Below are positions 1 to 7,692 of a stretch of 32,267 bases of DNA, piece after piece (position 1 is the stretch's first letter; each line of letters opens with the position of its first letter). A program made the translations under genes and the position numbers. A model generated the notes under the pieces. That model worked only from the letters and a program-made list of their open reading frames with translations, did not search any database and was not told where the DNA came from. This DNA comes from Zoogloeaceae bacterium (GTDB lineage: Bacteria > Pseudomonadota > Gammaproteobacteria > Burkholderiales > Rhodocyclaceae), in NCBI GenBank assembly GCA_031271025.1, contig JAISWQ010000093.1:1-32267 (forward strand). Reading direction: 5' to 3'.

Positions 1-88
1 GTAAAAGACCCGTAACGGCGTTCGCGTCAACACGCCGCGGGTGCGCGGCTGTGCGAATCTTCCGCCGGGAGGAGAAAATGACTTGCAT
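1..88 (-). CDS. Possible 5' end of a Fur-controlled gene (partial)
   Basis: An open frame on the minus strand starts at an ATG at 88 and runs off the left edge after 29 codons. A GGGAG ribosome binding site lies about 9 bases before that ATG. The first residues are rich in arginine and lysine (MQVIFSSRRKIRTAAHPRR) and turn hydrophobic just before the edge, which would suit a long signal peptide such as those of TonB-dependent receptors; this is inference. A Fur-box-like sequence lies 166 bases upstream. The same frame is also open back to an ATG at 253, but that ATG has no ribosome binding site. Too little is present to name a product. Confidence 0.35.
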   Translation of the reverse strand, partial: MQVIFSSRRKIRTAAHPRRVDANAVTGLL

Positions 89-680
89 GAGGGATGCTCC
101 CAAAAGGTGGTCGAATATGGGGGAAAACGGTACTCGCCATGAGAAGGATTCTTGCGTGAGCTTCCTGCAAACCGGAAATTTGCGCCGGTACTTTATAGTG
201 CCGATCAGCCGCAAAGACCACGGCATTCCCAGCGTTTTGCGAGAAGTTGTCATGATATTGATTCTCAATAAATACCGCGAGTGCGCGGAATATAACCTAA
301 AAATGCGAACAGGGTAAATTTTTCGCGCGATCAGGTGCGATTAAAAGTAGAGGAAAAAACGAACTGCCCAGCCGTACCAGACAAAACGCGTTACTTTTAG
401 CCGTTTTGGCCGGCAAAGGAAACATACAAGGAAGCTCCGCATGTGTTTTCCCCCACCTTGTCACAAGCGAGGCGCGTAGCCGACGTGGCAATCCATGCGT
501 TTTTCTTTTATGGCGGCAAAAATGAAAAGCTGAATGATCTGGGGCTTATCCTCATGCTGATGCCGGGGTTCAAACCACTTTCAACAGCCGCTCTGGATTG
601 CACCCCAGCAAAAACTGAACAGGTTCCAGGTGCGGTTCCTGTTAACATCGCAACTTTCCGGCCTCTCTTTCACCATCGCC
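89..680. other. Leader / intergenic stretch with no convincing gene
   Basis: About 590 bases without a recognisable gene. The part next to 88 looks like the 5' leader of the gene leaving the left edge, with a Fur-box-like site at 254-272. An 8-base inverted repeat (TAAAAGTA at 342-349, TACTTTTA at 392-399) lies further right. The short open frames here lack ribosome binding sites and resemble no family I know. I see no tRNA and no riboswitch. The right end should contain the promoter of maf, but no clear -10/-35 pair stands out. Confidence 0.5.
254..272. promoter_or_regulatory. Fur-box-like operator
   Basis: GATATTGATTCTCAATAAA matches the 19-base Fur consensus (GATAATGATAATCATTATC) at 13 positions by eye. 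It lies in an AT-rich patch of GC-rich DNA, upstream of the frame that leaves the left edge, and overlaps a possible -10 (TATTTA on the minus strand). An iron-repressed gene starting to the left is the simplest reading. No iron-uptake gene is visible on the right side. Confidence 0.5.
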
Positions 681-1271
681 ATGCTCCCTCCTCTCGTGCT
701 CGCCTCCACTTCGGCCTACCGCCGCGCCCTGCTGGCGCGTCTGGGGCTGTCTTTTCAGAGCGCCAACCCGCAAACAGACGAGGCCGCGCATCCCGGTGAA
801 GCCCCGGAGGCGCTGGCGTTGCGGCTTGCGGAAGCCAAGGCGCGGGCGGTGGCGGCGGAGTTTCCCGGCGCGCTCATCATCGGCAGCGATCAGGTCGCCA
901 TTGCCGAAGGCCGTCTTTACGGCAAACCCGGCACCCTGGAAAAAGCGGCGGCACAACTGGCGGAACTTTCCGGCAAGACGGTCAATTTTTTTACCGGCCT
1001 CTGCCTGCTGGATAACCGCGATGGACGCGCCCATGTGCTTGGCGTTCCGACTGCCGTCACTTTCCGTAAACTTTCCGCCGCCGACATTACTGCCTATCTG
1101 CGCCGCGAACCTGCCATAGACTGCGCGGGATCGGCCAAATCCGAAGGTCTGGGCATTGCCCTCATCGCCCGCATGGAAGGCAGTGATCCCAACGCCCTGA
1201 TCGGTTTACCGCTGATTGCGCTCTGCGATCTGCTGCGCGCCTGTGGCGTGAACCCCTTGCAGGCAGCCTGA
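681..1271 (+). CDS. maf: Maf-family nucleotide pyrophosphatase
   Basis: A 196-residue protein of the Maf family, which hydrolyses non-canonical or modified nucleoside triphosphates in the cytoplasm. The YceF branch (m7GTP pyrophosphatase) is the likely subgroup. It opens with [17 protein letters not shown], the P-loop-like N-terminal signature, has GSDQVA in the middle, and ends with the [11 protein letters not shown] motif. The frame can be extended to a GTG at 630, but the ATG at 681 puts the signature at residue 5, as usual for the family. There is no good ribosome binding site at either start. The stop overlaps the next start by one base (TGATG), so the two genes should be translationally coupled. 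Confidence 0.9.
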   Translation: MLPPLVLASTSAYRRALLARLGLSFQSANPQTDEAAHPGEAPEALALRLAEAKARAVAAEFPGALIIGSDQVAIAEGRLYGKPGTLEKAAAQLAELSGKTVNFFTGLCLLDNRDGRAHVLGVPTAVTFRKLSAADITAYLRREPAIDCAGSAKSEGLGIALIARMEGSDPNALIGLPLIALCDLLRACGVNPLQAA

Positions 1272-1990
1272 TGTCCGGCTGCCTCTATCTGATTCCCGTG
1301 CCGCTGGGCGCGATGGGCGATGCCGATCCTGCCGCCGTGCTGCCCGCGCCGGTGCTTGCGACAACCCGCCGTCTGCGTCATTTCGTGGCGGAAAATGCCA
1401 AGACCGCCCGCGCCTTCCTGAAAAGCGTGGGGATGCCGCTCCCCTTGCAGGAAATCGAAATCGCCGAATTGAGCGAGCACACCCCGAAAGCGGCGCTCCC
1501 CGCGCTTTTGCGGCCTTTGCTGGCGGGGGCGGATTTGGGTCTGGTTTCGGAAGCGGGCTGTCCCGCCGTCGCCGATCCTGGCGCGGATCTGGTCGCGCTG
1601 GCGCAAACCAGGGAAATCCGGATCGTGCCGCTGGTGGGGCCTTCTTCTCTCCTGCTCGCGCTCATGGCCTCCGGCCTGAATGGCCAGTGTTTTGCCTTCC
1701 ACGGCTATCTGCCTGCCAAGGAAGAAGCGCGCAAAAGCGCCCTGATGGCACTGGAGAAAGAATCCCGGCACAAGCGGCAAACCCAGATTTTCATTGAAAC
1801 GCCCTACCGCAACACCGCGCTGTTTGCCACCCTGTTGCGTTGCGCCCATCCCGCCACCCGGCTGACGCTCGCCTCCGACCTCAGTCTGCCGACAGAAAGC
1901 ATCCGTACCCGCAGCATCGCCGACTGGCGACACACAGAATCTCCAGAACTGGAACGGCGGCCTACCGTGTTTTTACTGTTGGCCGCCTGA
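1271..1990 (+). CDS. RsmI-like tetrapyrrole-methylase-family SAM methyltransferase
   Basis: A 239-residue protein of the tetrapyrrole (corrin/porphyrin) methylase fold, related to RsmI, the 16S rRNA C1402 2'-O-methyltransferase. It begins with GCLYLIPVPLG, has the SEAGCPAVADPGADLV segment and the VPLVGPSSLLLALMASGLNGQ motif, which form the SAM pocket in this family. It is shorter than RsmI (about 280 residues) and lacks its usual LYVVATPIGN start, so it is more likely the paralogue that follows maf in betaproteobacteria, whose substrate I do not know. It is coupled to maf by a one-base overlap and its 3' end overlaps the convergent MATE gene by 29 bases. Confidence 0.8.
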   Translation: MSGCLYLIPVPLGAMGDADPAAVLPAPVLATTRRLRHFVAENAKTARAFLKSVGMPLPLQEIEIAELSEHTPKAALPALLRPLLAGADLGLVSEAGCPAVADPGADLVALAQTREIRIVPLVGPSSLLLALMASGLNGQCFAFHGYLPAKEEARKSALMALEKESRHKRQTQIFIETPYRNTALFATLLRCAHPATRLTLASDLSLPTESIRTRSIADWRHTESPELERRPTVFLLLAA

Positions 1991-3353
1991 ACGCGCATCG
2001 CCGCTGGCGGACCACCCAGAGGAGCAATCCGCCCAGCAAAACGGAGGAAAGAACGATGGCAAGCGCGGCCGCCTCCCAGAACCCTGCCGCGCCTTGCGGC
2101 ATCAACGGCGCGGGCGCGTAAAAGGCGAGCCAGTAGCCCAACCCCAGCCCCACGCCCCAGAAAATGACGAGGTGCACACAAAGCGGCAGAAAACTTACCT
2201 TGTAGGCGCGCAGCACAAAACAGGCGAGGGTCTGAAACGCATCAAACACCAGATAGCAGGCAATAAAGACCATCAGCCCGGCGCTGATGGCCACAACGCG
2301 CGCATCGTCTGTCACCAGCGCCGCGATCTGGAACCGGAAAACGTAAAGCAACACCGCCGCAACCAGTGAAAAAATCAGCGCAAGCTGGATACCGGCACAC
2401 CCCGCGCCCCAGGCCAGTTTCTCGCGCCTTGCACCCACCGCCTGTGCCACACAGGTTGCCGTGGCAATGGCCAGCGACAGCGGCAGCATATACACAAAGG
2501 CGGAAACATTGGCGGCAATCCGGTGTCCGCTCACCGCTTCCGCCCCCAGACGAGCCACAAAAATCGCCATCAGGGTAAACGCGCTGATTTCCACCAGACT
2601 GGAGATGCCCATCGGCAGCCCCAGCCGCAACAACGCCTTTTGCGCCTGCGCCTGTGGCCTTTCCCACTGCGCAAAAAAACCGAATGGGGTAAAACGCCGG
2701 TCTTTCAGGAGCAGACGCACGCCCCACAACAGACTCACATAGGTCACGACGACTTGCGAGATCGCCGCGCCAACCGCCCCCAAAGGCGGCAAGCCGGGCA
2801 GGTGTCCGCCTACCAGCAGCCAGGCCAGCACAGCGTGTAATCCGGTTTCCAGACAGGCAATGGTCATCAGGGGATGCGGATGTCCCAGCGCCGTGGCGAC
2901 AGCGTGGAAAGCGCGATAACCCAACATGGCGGGCAAGGCCAGCGCCAGTACGCGCAGATAGGTCACAGCAATGGCCTCCACGTCCGGGGGCAGCCGCGCC
3001 AGCGCCAGCAGCGCGCGCGTTGCGCCCAGAAGAAGCGCGAGGCCGCCCAGCGCGAGAAAGAGCGCCAGCCACAGACCCTGCCGGATATCCGAGGCGATAC
3101 GCAAGTACTTGCCCGCGCCGTAGTGCTGTCCCACAATGGGCGCCAGCGCCTGCAAGACGCCGCCCAGCGCCAGCGCCAGCGTCACGTAGAGGCCGGAAGC
3201 GACCGCGACCGCCGCGAGGTGCGCGGTGGAAAAATGTCCGACAACCAGGGTATCCACCACCATCATGCCGACGGCAATCGTCTGCGCGATCAGTACGGGC
3301 CAGGCAAGACCAAGAATGCGACGGGCGAGCGGAAGAAAGCGGAAGAAGGACAC
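1962..3353 (-). CDS. MATE-family multidrug exporter
   Basis: A 463-residue inner-membrane protein of the MATE (MatE, NorM/DinF) family, which exports drugs or cationic metabolites in exchange for Na+ or H+. It has about twelve hydrophobic segments in two similar halves. The first opens with RRILGLAWPVLIAQTIAVG and contains the family-typical MMVVDTLVVGH; the second half contains LRLGLPMGISSLVE. The start is a GTG at 3353 with no clear ribosome binding site, chosen because the next ATG would remove the first membrane segment. The substrate cannot be read from sequence. It lies downstream of the CoA-transferase gene but a hairpin separates the two. Its 3' end overlaps the convergent methylase gene. 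Confidence 0.9.
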   Translation of the reverse strand: MSFFRFLPLARRILGLAWPVLIAQTIAVGMMVVDTLVVGHFSTAHLAAVAVASGLYVTLALALGGVLQALAPIVGQHYGAGKYLRIASDIRQGLWLALFLALGGLALLLGATRALLALARLPPDVEAIAVTYLRVLALALPAMLGYRAFHAVATALGHPHPLMTIACLETGLHAVLAWLLVGGHLPGLPPLGAVGAAISQVVVTYVSLLWGVRLLLKDRRFTPFGFFAQWERPQAQAQKALLRLGLPMGISSLVEISAFTLMAIFVARLGAEAVSGHRIAANVSAFVYMLPLSLAIATATCVAQAVGARREKLAWGAGCAGIQLALIFSLVAAVLLYVFRFQIAALVTDDARVVAISAGLMVFIACYLVFDAFQTLACFVLRAYKVSFLPLCVHLVIFWGVGLGLGYWLAFYAPAPLMPQGAAGFWEAAALAIVLSSVLLGGLLLWVVRQRRCAFRRPTVKTR

Positions 3354-3418
3354 GGAAAGACAGGTAATGTAAAAACAACGGCAGGAGGCATCAGACCGAA
3401 CCCTGCCGCACCGTCCGA

Positions 3419-3448
3419 AAAGGACAGGCCCCGGAAGTCCTGTCCTTT
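3419..3448 (-). terminator. Hairpin terminator after the CoA-transferase gene
   Basis: A perfect 10-base stem (AAAGGACAGG at 3419-3428, CCTGTCCTTT at 3439-3448) with a 10-base loop, 13 bases beyond the stop of the CoA-transferase gene. On the minus strand the second arm ends in a short T run (TTTT), so it can act as a weak intrinsic terminator before the MATE gene. Confidence 0.65.
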
Positions 3449-3461
3449 GGGTTTTGCAGCC

Positions 3462-4967
3462 TTACATCCGCCCGCTGTCCAGGAACTTCTGGTGCCAGGA
3501 AAGGGCTTCCGTCAAGAGGTGCGGGGTATGTTTGCCATCGGCGCGCGCATAGGCGCGCTTGTAGTAATCCCACAGGGCGGGTCTGAAATCCGGGTGGGCG
3601 CAGTTTTCAATCACCACTTTGGCGCGCTGTTTGGGCGAGAGGCCGCGCAAATCGGCCAGACCCTGTTCCGTCACCAGCACCTGCACGTCGTGCTCGGTAT
3701 GATCGACGTGCGAGGCCATTGGCACGATACAGGAAATCGCGCCGCCCTTGGCGGTGGAAGGCGTCATGAAGAGGGAAAGGAAGGCGTTGCGGGCAAAATC
3801 GCCGGAGCCGCCCAACCCGTTCATCATGCGCGTCCCCATGATGTGGGTGGAATTGACGTTGCCGTAAATATCCGCCTCGATCATGCCGTTCATGGCAATC
3901 AGCCCCATGCGGCGGATGAGTTCCGGGTTGTTGGAAATGTCCTGCGGACGCAGGATGATGTTCTTGCTGTAGCGCGCCAGATCCCGGTTCAGTTCTTCCA
4001 GCGCCTTGGGCGAGAGCGAGAAGGCCGTGGCCGAGGCGACGGTCAGCTTGCCGGATTTGATCATCTCCAGCATTCCGTCCTGCAACACTTCGGTGTAGGA
4101 AGTGAGGTTCTCGAAATGCCCTTCGTTCAGACCGGAAAGGACTGCGTTGGCGATGTTGCCCACCCCGGATTGCAGCGGCAACAGATTTTCCGGCAACCGC
4201 CCTGCCTTCACTTCATGCGCGAAAAACTCAAGAATATGACCGGCGATCTTGCGCGAGGCTTCATCTGGCGGCGAGAAGGCGGAATTGCGGTCTGTGGTAT
4301 GCGTTTCCACGACCGCGACCACCTTTTCCGGATTGACCGTGAGATAGGGCGAACCGATGCGATCGCCGGGTTTGACGAGCGGAATCGGCGTCCGGTGGGG
4401 CGGCAGGGCGATGGAATAAATGTCGTGCATCCCTTCCAGCGCGGCGCTCTGCCAGGTGTTCACTTCCAGAATCACCTTGTCGGCGAGGTCAAGCCAGGTG
4501 TTGTTGTTACCGATCGAAGAAGAAGGAATGAGTTTGCCGTCTTCGGTAATGCCGGTCACTTCGATTACCGCCACATCCAGTTTGCCGAGAAAACCGAAGG
4601 CGGCAAGCTGGGCGGTATGGGAGAGGTGGATGTCGGTATATTCGATGCTGCCTTCGTTGATCTTGTTGCGCAGCACGGGGTCGGACTGATAGGGCAGGCG
4701 TTTGTCGACGCCATCGACGATAGCGAGCGCGCTGTCGAGTTCCGGGGCGGTGGAAGCGCCGGTCCACAGGCTCACCTTGAATTTTTGTCCGGCGAGACGG
4801 GCATCCAGAATGCGCTTGGCCAGCGCCACCGGGACGGCCTTGGGGTAGCCCGCGCCAGTAAAGCCGCTGACGCCGACATTCGCGCCAGGCGGAATCAGGG
4901 CGGCAGCTTCTGCGGCGGACATGACCCTGGAACGGAATTGGGGGCTGAGAATACGGTCATTCGACAT
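3462..4967 (-). CDS. Succinyl-CoA:acetate CoA-transferase / acetyl-CoA hydrolase family
   Basis: A 501-residue cytoplasmic enzyme of the acetyl-CoA hydrolase/transferase family (Cat1, AarC, Ach1). Members move CoA between succinyl-CoA and acetate or propionate. The sequence has the N-terminal GANVGVSGFTGAGYPKAVP, the GVGNIANAVL segment, the SYTEVLQDGMLEMI stretch that should carry the catalytic glutamate, and MMNGLGGSGDFARNAFLS near the C-terminus. Length fits the family. The ATG at 4967 is preferred over an upstream in-frame start at 5033 because AGAGGA lies about 9 bases before it. In AarC-type cycles this enzyme replaces succinyl-CoA synthetase. Whether the host has sucCD cannot be seen here. 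Acetate versus propionate preference is unresolved. Confidence 0.88.
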   Translation of the reverse strand: MSNDRILSPQFRSRVMSAAEAAALIPPGANVGVSGFTGAGYPKAVPVALAKRILDARLAGQKFKVSLWTGASTAPELDSALAIVDGVDKRLPYQSDPVLRNKINEGSIEYTDIHLSHTAQLAAFGFLGKLDVAVIEVTGITEDGKLIPSSSIGNNNTWLDLADKVILEVNTWQSAALEGMHDIYSIALPPHRTPIPLVKPGDRIGSPYLTVNPEKVVAVVETHTTDRNSAFSPPDEASRKIAGHILEFFAHEVKAGRLPENLLPLQSGVGNIANAVLSGLNEGHFENLTSYTEVLQDGMLEMIKSGKLTVASATAFSLSPKALEELNRDLARYSKNIILRPQDISNNPELIRRMGLIAMNGMIEADIYGNVNSTHIMGTRMMNGLGGSGDFARNAFLSLFMTPSTAKGGAISCIVPMASHVDHTEHDVQVLVTEQGLADLRGLSPKQRAKVVIENCAHPDFRPALWDYYKRAYARADGKHTPHLLTEALSWHQKFLDSGRM

Positions 4968-5145
4968 GGTTACAGTTCCTCTGACAAGTGTTGAAGGGTT
5001 GAGGGAGGCGAAACGCGGATTTGTCCCTGTCAAATCGCGCGCCCGTCTGTGCTTGCTGGATCAACGTCCTGCGGCAAACGGCAAGACCAACAAGGGGAAA
5101 CCATTGCGCCACAGTTGTCCGGCAATTTTGTGACTGCGGGCGCGC

Positions 5146-5151
5146 ATTCTA
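5146..5151 (-). promoter_or_regulatory. Candidate -10 box for the CoA-transferase gene
   Basis: TAGAAT on the minus strand, about 180 bases before the start codon. The -35 position 17 bases upstream reads AGGTCA, only a half match. A weak call, made because nothing better lies in the 285-base divergent intergenic space. Confidence 0.25.
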
Positions 5152-5215
5152 GCAGTTTCGGGCGCTTGTGACCTTGATGGGCATTTTGCTTGGGCATGGA
5201 AAGCATGGCGCTGTT

Positions 5216-5221
5216 TATAAT
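5216..5221 (+). promoter_or_regulatory. Candidate -10 box for the methyltransferase-cupin operon
   Basis: A perfect TATAAT 31 bases before the ATG at 5253. No good -35 is found at 16-18 bases; TTGGGC at 5190-5195 leaves a 20-base spacer. A transcript from here would have a leader of about 25 bases, consistent with the start chosen for the first gene. Confidence 0.35.
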
Positions 5222-5252
5222 GTCGCCCTTTCGCGTTTTCCAGACGACCATC

Positions 5253-6203
5253 ATGCAGATTGATACCGCGCGTTATCTGAGCCTTTCCCATGCCCCGGAA
5301 CGTTTGCAGGCGACGCTTGCCATCCGCGTCACCGAGCACGCTTTTTTGCCCAGCGTGGAAGAAGAAATCCTCGCCGACTGGGTAGCGACCATTGCCACGC
5401 CTGCCTTCAAGCTGATTCGGGCGCGGCAGGGGGTACAGACGGCGTTTTGCAGCATCGGCACCGGCACGGGACTGGATGCGCTGGCCGCTGCCGAAACCTT
5501 GGGCGCAACGCGGATAGGCGTCACCGATGTGCATGAGGATGTGATTGCCGCCGCTGCCGACAACATCCGCGGCAATCTGAAAAATCCGGCTTCCGTAACA
5601 CTGGAGGCCGGATTTGGCGATCTTCTGGAACCTCTGCCGCCGGATGCCCGCTATGACCTCATCTACGAAAACCTGCCCAACATTCCCATAGATGACGCCG
5701 AAACGGTCGCCAGCGCGCGCAACAGTTCCGGCCATATTCCGCCCCGCAAGGAACCGATTCCCGACCTCATGCGCCGCAACCTGCTGGCGCTGCACTACGT
5801 CGCGCTCCAGAAGGCAAAAGGCTATCTCACGCCCGAAGGCGCGGTGCTCTCGCTCATTGGCGGACGCATTCCGCTGGCTGTATTTCAGGAAATGGGGCGG
5901 CTTGCGGGCTATCGCCCGGAAATCTTCACCTACGGCTGGAAAATCCAGACCAACCCGGAAGAAATCATCGCCGGACACGCGCGCCAGGAAGCAGAAGGTC
6001 TTGGGCCTTACCACTTCTACCGCGCCGCGCGGCTGGAAGAAGCCTTCGCGGGGGTAAAACTGGAAGATTCCGGCAAGCGCGCGCTGGAAATCGAAGCCCG
6101 CCTGCAAGCGGACGCCCTTTCTCCCGCCGCCGCACTCGCCGCCTTCCGCCAGGGTGAAGTCATAGGACACACCACGGTCGCGCTGCGCGCCACACCGCTC
6201 TGA
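5253..6203 (+). CDS. Class I SAM-dependent methyltransferase, partner of the cupin
   Basis: A 316-residue soluble protein with a Rossmann-type methyltransferase core. Motif I is SIGTGTGLDALAA (residues 67-79), an acidic strand-2 region follows (GVTDVHEDV), and ENLPNIP (139-145) stands where NPPY-like motif IV lies. After this come a basic insert (RNSSGHIPPRKEPIPDLMRR) and a GGRIPLAVFQEMGRLAGY segment. The last two recall the methyltransferase domain of plant methionine S-methyltransferase and bacterial MmtN, but that is recall without alignment. The ATG at 5253 follows TATAAT by 31 bases; it has no clear ribosome binding site. The next gene starts 4 bases after the stop and encodes a DMSP-lyase-family cupin, so a sulfonium or other small-molecule substrate is plausible. 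Protein or RNA methylation remains possible. Confidence 0.75.
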   Translation: MQIDTARYLSLSHAPERLQATLAIRVTEHAFLPSVEEEILADWVATIATPAFKLIRARQGVQTAFCSIGTGTGLDALAAAETLGATRIGVTDVHEDVIAAAADNIRGNLKNPASVTLEAGFGDLLEPLPPDARYDLIYENLPNIPIDDAETVASARNSSGHIPPRKEPIPDLMRRNLLALHYVALQKAKGYLTPEGAVLSLIGGRIPLAVFQEMGRLAGYRPEIFTYGWKIQTNPEEIIAGHARQEAEGLGPYHFYRAARLEEAFAGVKLEDSGKRALEIEARLQADALSPAAALAAFRQGEVIGHTTVALRATPL

Positions 6204-6207
6204 ACGT

Positions 6208-6858
6208 ATGCATCCCTCTCTTTCTCCCACCGCCGCGCGCGCCGTTGTGGAAGCCATCCGCCAGCAGTTTTACACGCGACACGCCGCAGGCGCGGAATCT
6301 CCGGAACTTCAGGCCGAACTCGCAAACGTGCTCGCCCTGCTGGCGCAGGTGGATTTTTCCCGTGTCGATGCGGATTGTCTCAAGCGCAGCGGCCATCCAG
6401 TCGTCCATCAACTCAGCGCACTGCCCGCCACGCCAGAACACAGCCGCGCGCAGACAACCGACACGCTCTTTGCGACAGTGCGTCCCCATCTTGACGCCCT
6501 GCCCTGGCGCTATAGCTATGAACCCCGTCCGGACGCGCCCGACATCGGCGCGCGCATGGCCTGGGCGGAACTCGTCGGCCCCATCGCCCCCTTTCGCAGC
6601 ACCAGGGTTTGCCTGGGCTTGACTGCCATTGGCGCGCACCTCGAATATCCACTGCACTATCACCCGGCAGTGGAAACCTATCTCGTTATTTTCGGCACGG
6701 CGGCCTGGACAGCGGAAGATCACACCCGGCGCCAGCCGCCCGGCACGCTGATCCTGCATCCTTCCAATCTCGTGCACGCGATGGAAACGGCCGGGGAACC
6801 TCTGCTGGCGGCCTACGCCTGGAGTGGCGACGTGGAAACCCTTTCCGCCTACGTCTGA
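6208..6858 (+). CDS. DMSP-lyase-family (DddL/DddQ-like) cupin
   Basis: A 216-residue protein: a helical N-terminal part (1-95) and a single cupin barrel. It matches the dimethylsulfoniopropionate lyase family by its order of motifs: LPWRYSYEPR (98-107), AWAELVGP (118-125), CLGLTAIG, YPLHYHPAVETYLV (147-160), PPGTLILHPSNLVHAMET and EPLLAAYAWSGD. Predicted metal ligands are H150, H152, E156 and H190, and Y158 is at the place of the conserved active-site tyrosine. Family members split DMSP to DMS and acrylate, but many non-marine relatives are untested. There is no signal peptide. It is the second gene of a tight operon with a methyltransferase (4-base gap), which suggests that one enzyme makes or modifies what the other cleaves. 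Physiological substrate unknown. Confidence 0.8.
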   Translation: MHPSLSPTAARAVVEAIRQQFYTRHAAGAESPELQAELANVLALLAQVDFSRVDADCLKRSGHPVVHQLSALPATPEHSRAQTTDTLFATVRPHLDALPWRYSYEPRPDAPDIGARMAWAELVGPIAPFRSTRVCLGLTAIGAHLEYPLHYHPAVETYLVIFGTAAWTAEDHTRRQPPGTLILHPSNLVHAMETAGEPLLAAYAWSGDVETLSAYV

Positions 6859-6956
6859 ACGCGGGCGTGTACCAAAAAACAACATTCGCCAAAAAAACGG
6901 ACGCATGATGCAGTGCACCATTGACGTCCCGAATCAAGGCGAGGATGATGCAAGAC

Positions 6957-7020
6957 GTGGCAGGACTGTGGCGTAGACGATCAATAACTTGAGGCGATAC
7001 GTTTCCAGAGATCCTGCCAC
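6957..7020. repeat. Inverted repeat in the cupin / flavin-reductase gap
   Basis: Nine-base perfect arms GTGGCAGGA (6957-6965) and TCCTGCCAC (7012-7020) enclose 46 bases in the 218-base space between two convergent genes. There is no T run, so it is not a classical terminator. It may be a protected 3' end or the trace of a small element. Confidence 0.35.
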
Positions 7021-7076
7021 ACCTGTTTCTGCTTCCCACCCATCTTCTTCCCGCTGGGCGATATGTCCTCACGCAC

Positions 7077-7637
7077 TCAACGCATTCCCGGTCTGAACAA
7101 CGCCTTTTTGTTCACGATGCCGCCGGAATGCATGAAGATGCCATCGCCCTTGTAGTGCAGGGTTTCCGGGTGCTCCGGCAGCGGCTGGACATGTGCCGCG
7201 ACGACCTCGAAGATAAAGAAGTTGTAGGCTTCCACCAGCGCGTCATCATACAGACGACACTCGAAACAGGCGTGGCATTCTCCAATCAGCGGCGCGGCAA
7301 CGCAGCGCGCCGGTTCGGCAGTGAGGTCAAACGCCTGGAATTTATCCACATCCGCGCCGGAGCAATTACCGATCTTCACCACGGTATCGGTCAGCGCCGT
7401 CGTTGGCAGATTGATCACACATTCGCCACTTGCGCGCACCATGTCAAAACTGTGATTGGCGGACGAAATGACGCATCCCACCAGCGAGGGCGAAAATTCC
7501 AGCACCGTGTGCCAGCCCATGGTCATGAGGTTGCGGCGTCCCTGCCAGAAGGAAGAAACCAGCACCACCGGGCCGGGTTCCAGATAGCGGCGGACAGCTT
7601 CCACCGGAAAATCCTGTTTGGCGGTACGAAAAGACAT
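7077..7637 (-). CDS. Flavin reductase family protein
   Basis: A 186-residue protein of the flavin-reductase-like FMN-binding split-barrel family (DIM6/NTAB type). It has the opening PVVLVSSFWQGRRNLMTMGWHTVLEFSPSLVGCVISSANHS, written here in pieces as PVVLVSS, NLMTMGW and FSPSLVGCVISSANHS, with the G-ECVINLP segment after it. Members supply reduced flavin to monooxygenases or act as NAD(P)H:FMN oxidoreductases; the partner is not visible. The ATG at 7637 has AGGGGA about 7 bases upstream. It lies 55 bases downstream of alaA on the same strand and may be cotranscribed with it. The stop is TGA; the frame happens to stay open for 31 more codons, which I take as chance. Confidence 0.82.
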   Translation of the reverse strand: MSFRTAKQDFPVEAVRRYLEPGPVVLVSSFWQGRRNLMTMGWHTVLEFSPSLVGCVISSANHSFDMVRASGECVINLPTTALTDTVVKIGNCSGADVDKFQAFDLTAEPARCVAAPLIGECHACFECRLYDDALVEAYNFFIFEVVAAHVQPLPEHPETLHYKGDGIFMHSGGIVNKKALFRPGMR

Positions 7638-7692
7638 GACAGTCCCCTTTCACGACATATATGGCTGGAAGCCTGCATGCCGCGCATTTTGT

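Noticed and set aside
563..578. A tRNA T-arm-like sequence (GGGGTTCAAACCAC)
   Set aside because: The stem pairs over only two bases and no acceptor or anticodon arm can be drawn around it.
2874..4994. A 706-codon open frame antisense to the CoA-transferase and MATE genes
   Set aside because: It is the mirror of strongly biased GC-rich codons; its translation is rich in His, Arg and Gln with no known domain and no ribosome binding site. The minus-strand genes are clear.
6984..7076. In-frame extension of 31 codons after the flavin reductase stop
   Set aside because: An open run of this length is common by chance in GC-rich DNA and the family length is already complete at the TGA.
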